From an uncultured Clostridia bacterium (GTDB lineage Bacteria > Bacillota > Clostridia > Christensenellales > Aristaeellaceae), in the NCBI GenBank assembly GCA_946042585.1, contig CAMGDO010000015.1, positions 1 through 10,269 on the forward strand: a stretch of DNA of 10,269 nt, read 5' to 3'. Below the pieces are notes generated by a model. It saw only the letters and a list, made by a program, of their open reading frames with translations. It searched no databases and had not been told where the DNA came from. Numbering within the stretch: the first letter of the stretch is position 1; every line of letters begins with the position of its first letter. The translations under genes were made by a program, and so were the position numbers. This document shows, piece by piece, positions 7,229-10,269 of the stretch.

Positions 7229-7744
7229 ATGAACGAAACGACCAGAACGGAGATCGCTGCGTCCATTCGGGATTTTCAGCTGCCTGCGTATAGCGAGATT
7301 CCCAATGTCGGACTGTATCTTGAGCAGACGGCCAAATATGTTTCGGAATGCCTGGAGCCGCTGGGCGAGGGCCCGGTGACGGGGTCGATGATCAGCAATT
7401 ATGTGAAAAAGGGCTTGCTGGACAATCCGGTCAAGAAACAGTATAACCGCGAGCAGATTGCTTATGTGATTTTTATTGCGCTGGCCAAGTCGGTTCTGTC
7501 CATGGACAATATCCGGCTGCTGGTGTCCGTGCAGAAAAAAACCTATACCGCGCAGCGCGCCTATGATTATTTCCGCACAGAGATGCACAATGTGATGCAG
7601 TATGTGTTTGGCGAAAAGGAAACAATGGACGTAATCGGCGTGGAGGATACCGACGAAAAGACGATGCTGAGAAACACCATCATCGCGCTCGTACACAAAG
7701 TCTATCTGAGCAAATGCTTTGAGCATCTGCGCCGGGAGGCATAG
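7229..7744 (+). CDS. DUF1836 family protein, probable HTH transcriptional regulator
   Basis: 171 residues. The DUF1836 hallmarks are seen at 18-32 (LPAYSEIPNVGLYLE) and 53-75 (SMISNYVKKGLLDNPVKKQYNREQ). The latter reads like a MerR-type winged helix-turn-helix: recognition helix, wing with Pro-Val-Lys-Lys-Tyr, then a helix beginning REQIA. A hydrophobic stretch at 76-105 (VIFIALAKSVLSMDNIRLLV) is amphipathic and part of the MerR-like fold rather than a membrane span. The C-terminal half (about 105-171) is helical and may dimerise or sense a ligand; I recognise no binding motif there. No metal-binding cysteine cluster is present. It has its own strong promoter and is divergent from the degV-family gene, an arrangement typical of a regulator controlling its neighbour and itself. 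A terminator follows. The family is firm; the DNA-binding role is inferred. Confidence 0.9.
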   Translation: MNETTRTEIAASIRDFQLPAYSEIPNVGLYLEQTAKYVSECLEPLGEGPVTGSMISNYVKKGLLDNPVKKQYNREQIAYVIFIALAKSVLSMDNIRLLVSVQKKTYTAQRAYDYFRTEMHNVMQYVFGEKETMDVIGVEDTDEKTMLRNTIIALVHKVYLSKCFEHLRREA

Positions 7745-7778
7745 ACGTAAGGACCGCATGCATCCGATGAAAAAACAG

Positions 7779-7830
7779 CAGAGCGGACAGCAGAATCGGG
7801 TTTTCCGATTCGGGCTGTTCCGCTCTTTTT
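7779..7830. terminator. Long hairpin terminator between convergent genes
   Basis: A stem in three segments: GAGCGG (7781-7786) with CCGCTC (7820-7825), ACAGC (7787-7791) with GCTGT (7814-7818), and GAATCGG (7793-7799) with CCGATTC (7805-7811). Small mismatches or bulges lie between the segments, and the loop is GTTTT. Five T follow at 7826-7830, so it ends the DUF1836 transcript. An A run at 7770-7775 could serve as the T run on the minus strand for the UPF0210 operon, though it sits a few bases from the stem base. Confidence 0.88.
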
Positions 7831-7847
7831 GTCTGACAAACGGCGCG

Positions 7848-9200
7848 TCAGTTTTTCAGGCTGTGCAGCGGGGCAGGGATGCGGCCGCCGCGCTCCACAA
7901 AGAGGCGGGAGCTGAAGGGATGCACGGGAATGACCGGCGCATAGCCCAGCAGACCGCCAAATTCTGCCGAGTCGCCGATCTTGGCCCCCGGCACGGGAAT
8001 GACGCGCACTGCGGTGGTTTTGTTGTTGACCATGCCGATGGCAGCCTCGTCCGCGATGATGGCGGAGATGGTTTCGGCGGTGGTATCGCCCGGCACGGCG
8101 ATCATATCAAGACCTACGGAGCACACGCACGTCATGGCTTCCAGCTTGTCCAGCGTCAGCGCGCCGCGCTCGGCAGCGGCAATCATCCCCACATCCTCGC
8201 TGACGGGGATGAACGCGCCCGACAGGCCGCCCACATGGGAGGAGGCCATCACGCCGCCTTTTTTTACAGCGTCGTTGAGCAGCGCCAGCGCCGCTGTGGT
8301 GCCGTGCGTGCCGCAGGATTCCAGCCCCATCTCTTCCAGAATGGCTGCCACCGAGTCGCCCACCGAGGGCGTGGGGGCAAGGGAGAGATCGACAATGCCG
8401 AAGGGCACATTCAGCCGCCGGGATGCCTCGCGCGCCACCAGCTGCCCTACGCGTGTGATGCGGAAGGCGGTACGCTTGATGGTTTCGGCTACCACGTCAA
8501 AGGGTTCGCCGCGCACGCTCTCCAGCGCGGATTTGACCACGCCGGGGCCGGATACGCCCACGCTGACAGCGCAGTCGCCCTCGCCGGGGCCATGGAATGC
8601 GCCCGCCATGAAGGGATTATCCTCTACTGCATTGCAGAATACCACCAGCTTTGCGCAGCCGATGCCGCTGCGGTCGGCGGTGCGCTCCGCCGTGGCTTTG
8701 ATCATCTGTCCCATCAGGCGCACGGCGTCCATATCGATGCCGGCGCGGGTGGAGCCGATATTGACGGAGGAGCACAGAAAATCGGTTGTATCCAGCGCTT
8801 CGGGAATGGATTCCATCAGGCGGCGATCCGCAGATGTTATGCCCTTGTGCACCAGCGCGGAATAGCCGCCGATAAAGTTGACGCCCGTGGTTTTTGCGGC
8901 GCGATCCAGCGCTCTGGCCAGCGCCGCGGGGTTTTTGATGCCGCCGCTGATCAGCGCGGCGGGCGTGACGGAGATGCGCTTGTTGACAATGGGCACGCCG
9001 AATTCGCGCTCAATGTCTTCGCCGACGCGCACGAGATCTTTGGCCTGACGGCAGATATGGTCGTAGACCTTGTCGCACAGGCGCTGTTCGTCATCCGATA
9101 CGCAGCCCAGCAGGGATATGCCCATGGTGATGGTGCGCACATCCAGCTTTTCGCGGTCAATCATCTGCAGGGTGGAAAGAATCTGCGAAGTGGTTACCAT
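7848..9200 (-). CDS. UPF0210 / DUF711 (PFL-like fold) family protein
   Basis: 450 residues, the usual length for UPF0210 (DUF711). The characteristic blocks are seen: [13 protein letters not shown] at 21-33, [12 protein letters not shown] at 73-84, [14 protein letters not shown] at 109-122, FCSAV-like [19 protein letters not shown] at 186-204, [18 protein letters not shown] at 268-285, and [16 protein letters not shown] at 324-339. Known of the family: the fold resembles pyruvate formate-lyase, but no glycyl-radical loop (RVxGY near the C-terminus) is seen here and no activase gene is nearby, so it should not be annotated as a formate-lyase. Function is unknown. It lies 15 bases after the ACT-domain gene, and its Shine-Dalgarno sequence includes that gene's stop codon, so the two are probably translationally coupled. 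The pairing with UPF0237 is conserved in many Firmicutes, which suggests that the ACT protein regulates it. Confidence 0.93.
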   Translation of the reverse strand: MVTTSQILSTLQMIDREKLDVRTITMGISLLGCVSDDEQRLCDKVYDHICRQAKDLVRVGEDIEREFGVPIVNKRISVTPAALISGGIKNPAALARALDRAAKTTGVNFIGGYSALVHKGITSADRRLMESIPEALDTTDFLCSSVNIGSTRAGIDMDAVRLMGQMIKATAERTADRSGIGCAKLVVFCNAVEDNPFMAGAFHGPGEGDCAVSVGVSGPGVVKSALESVRGEPFDVVAETIKRTAFRITRVGQLVAREASRRLNVPFGIVDLSLAPTPSVGDSVAAILEEMGLESCGTHGTTAALALLNDAVKKGGVMASSHVGGLSGAFIPVSEDVGMIAAAERGALTLDKLEAMTCVCSVGLDMIAVPGDTTAETISAIIADEAAIGMVNNKTTAVRVIPVPGAKIGDSAEFGGLLGYAPVIPVHPFSSRLFVERGGRIPAPLHSLKN

Positions 9201-9210
9201 CGCTTGCCGT

Positions 9211-9218
9211 CCTCCTTA
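9211..9218 (-). promoter_or_regulatory. Ribosome binding site of the UPF0210 gene overlapping the upstream stop codon
   Basis: On the minus strand TAAGGAGG contains the TAA stop of the ACT-domain gene and a full AAGGAGG Shine-Dalgarno sequence, ten bases before the UPF0210 ATG at 9200. A ribosome finishing the ACT gene would sit on this site, which supports coupled translation. Confidence 0.75.
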
Positions 9219-9491
9219 CACCTGATGCATGGCTTCGAAAATCTCGCTGCGCTGCACGCGAATCTGCAGCCCAAGCTTTTCACCCAGCATAGTCAGATCG
9301 GCTGACAGCTTTTCAAACGCACAGGAGGATACGTCGGCGATGAGCACCATATTGAAATAATCCTCCAGCACGGTCTGGGAGATATCCAGAATATTTACAT
9401 CATTGTCATACAGCACGGCGCTGATATGGGCAATAATGCCCTTGCAGTCGATACCCAGCACGGTGACAACGGCCTTTTTGATTTCACGCAT
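9216..9491 (-). CDS. ACT-domain protein, UPF0237 family
   Basis: 91 residues forming a single ACT domain. Seen: strand AVVTVLG at 7-13, the ligand-loop region GIDCKGIIAHIS at 13-24, strand VNILDISQTVLEDYF at 32-46, strand NMVLIADVS at 47-55, a helix at about 57-73, and a final strand LQIRVQ. The ending RSEIFEAMH is typical of UPF0237. ACT domains bind small ligands, often amino acids, at a dimer interface, and regulate a partner enzyme. No catalytic domain is attached here, so it probably acts on the UPF0210 protein encoded next to it. The ligand is not predictable from the sequence. A strong AAAGGAGG (complement of 9501-9508) lies nine bases before the ATG. It follows the isomerase-like gene by 65 bases with no obvious terminator. 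Confidence 0.92.
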   Translation of the reverse strand: MREIKKAVVTVLGIDCKGIIAHISAVLYDNDVNILDISQTVLEDYFNMVLIADVSSCAFEKLSADLTMLGEKLGLQIRVQRSEIFEAMHQV

Positions 9492-9556
9492 GGACAGGAG
9501 CCTCCTTTGTGGAATGTAATTTCGGGGCGTTGGGGGAGCAGGATGCTTTTCGCAGC

Positions 9557-10269
9557 TTACAATGGCATGCCGCGCAGCTTCTGCACGCTTTCAGTCAGCG
9601 CGGCGATGGTTTTCACCTCAATGACCACGCGGGCGCCGGCGGCTTTGGCCTTTTGCAGCTGGGCGGTCACATTGTCTTCGCCCGTGCCGAATGCCAGATG
9701 GCAGTGCCTGCCGGAGGAATCGTGCGCATGCATATGATGCAGGCGATTGGCGTGACACGCATAGAAGGGAACGTCCACCCGTCCAACGGTATAGTCGTGC
9801 CCGATATCGAGCGTCAGACCGAAAACGGGCTCCTCCATCAGCAGCTCTATGGCTTCCTGCTGAAAAGGGAGAAAACCGCTGGTATTTTCTATGCACACGC
9901 GCACCTGCCCCTGCGAAGCCTGCGCGCATGCGTCGCGGAAGGCGCGGGTATAGCGCAGATAATCCTCGCGGTAGCTTTCATACAGATAGACCACGCGGTC
10001 GGGCAGCGTCACAAAAATGCCGCGCGGCCAGTGCAGGTTGACAGTCGGCGTGCCGGTTTCACGCGCAAGCCGAATGGCGGACACGGCGGACTGCACGCAG
10101 GCTTCCCGGACGGAGCGGGTGAAGGAACAGGGAGAGAGCTCCTCGTCCAGATGCATGGTGAAATAAATCCCGTAGCGTTCCCGCAGCGCGTTCAGATGCG
10201 AAGCGTCCAGACAATCCCTGACGCACAGCGGGAAGCTGAGATTCAATTCCACAAACGCAAGCCCAAGAC
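9557..10269 (-). CDS. Sugar phosphate isomerase/epimerase-like TIM barrel, 5' partial
   Basis: At least 231 residues plus about five more up to the window edge. A GTG at 10252 could be taken as the start. The frame stays open upstream and reads LGLAFVELNLSFP, the classic first-helix/second-strand pattern of AP-endonuclease-2/xylose-isomerase-like barrels, so the true start lies outside the window. Residue numbers count from that GTG. Candidate metal and substrate residues are H73 (NLHWP), E122 (CIENTSGF), D149 and H152 (LTLDIGHDY), the His cluster around 172-177 (LHHMHAHD), H185 (HCHLAFGTG) and E212 (VVIEVKT). These sit where the family carries its divalent-metal ligands. Such proteins isomerise or epimerise sugars or act on related substrates; the substrate cannot be assigned. 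It is read in the same direction as the ACT and UPF0210 genes and is probably in their transcript. Confidence 0.88.
   Translation of the reverse strand, partial: LGLAFVELNLSFPLCVRDCLDASHLNALRERYGIYFTMHLDEELSPCSFTRSVREACVQSAVSAIRLARETGTPTVNLHWPRGIFVTLPDRVVYLYESYREDYLRYTRAFRDACAQASQGQVRVCIENTSGFLPFQQEAIELLMEEPVFGLTLDIGHDYTVGRVDVPFYACHANRLHHMHAHDSSGRHCHLAFGTGEDNVTAQLQKAKAAGARVVIEVKTIAALTESVQKLRGMPL

Noticed and set aside
7848..9200. Annotation of the UPF0210 gene as a pyruvate formate-lyase
   Set aside because: Only the fold is related. No glycyl-radical motif is visible near the C-terminus, the length is far below that of formate-lyases, and there is no activating-enzyme gene.
7719..9305. Long plus-strand open frame (528 codons) opposite the UPF0210 gene
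   Set aside because: It starts inside the DUF1836 gene and crosses a strong terminator. It encodes Gly/Ala/His-rich sequence typical of an antisense shadow, while the opposite strand is a well-conserved UPF0210 protein.
9496..9506. Self-complementary AGGAGCCTCCT around the ACT gene ribosome binding site
   Set aside because: The centre leaves no room for a normal hairpin loop, so a Shine-Dalgarno-masking structure is unlikely. It is a chance consequence of AGGAGG next to CTCCT.
10250..10252. GTG as the true start of the isomerase-like gene
   Set aside because: The frame remains open to the window edge and encodes conserved barrel sequence (LGLAF) just before it, so it is an internal Val codon.

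Overview
The window looks like an ordinary chromosomal stretch from a GC-rich member of the Firmicutes, probably class Clostridia. Evidence for this is the strong AAAGGAGG-type ribosome binding sites, the DegV and DUF1836 families, the UPF0237/UPF0210 gene pair, TTGACN/TAAAAT promoters and GCG/CTG-rich codon use. No genus can be named from the sequence. There is no RNA gene, insertion sequence, phage gene, CRISPR array or long repeat. Both ends of the window cut through a gene.

Region 1 (1-6105, + strand) is a tightly packed four-gene operon: a MoxR-type AAA+ ATPase (start outside the window), a short soluble DUF58 protein, a BatA-like membrane protein with one von Willebrand factor A (VWA) domain, and an 897-residue membrane protein with two VWA domains. 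Genes 1/2 and 3/4 overlap, and genes 2/3 are 15 bases apart. Predicted topology puts MoxR and DUF58 in the cytoplasm and the VWA domains of the two large proteins outside the membrane. The parts are those of a MoxR/VWA chaperone-like system, in which the ATPase is thought to remodel or metal-load a target through the VWA partners. The target is unknown here. A hairpin terminator ends the operon.

Region 2 (6227-7744) holds two divergent genes: degV-family (minus strand) and a DUF1836 HTH regulator (plus strand). Their 168-base intergenic region contains two good sigma-A promoters back to back. A 12-base inverted repeat lies almost exactly midway between the two -35 boxes, which suggests that the DUF1836 protein controls both genes.

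Region 3 (7848-10269, minus strand) is a probable three-gene operon, transcribed right to left: a sugar phosphate isomerase/epimerase-like TIM barrel (start outside the window), a small ACT-domain protein (UPF0237) and a UPF0210/DUF711 protein. The last two form a conserved pair of unknown function and appear translationally coupled. Both convergent gene junctions (6106-6226 and 7745-7847) carry hairpins flanked by A and T runs that could terminate transcription from either side. No stretch over 300 bases lacks a gene. I see no clearly new system. The points most worth checking are the divergent degV/DUF1836 regulatory site and the architecture of the two VWA proteins.
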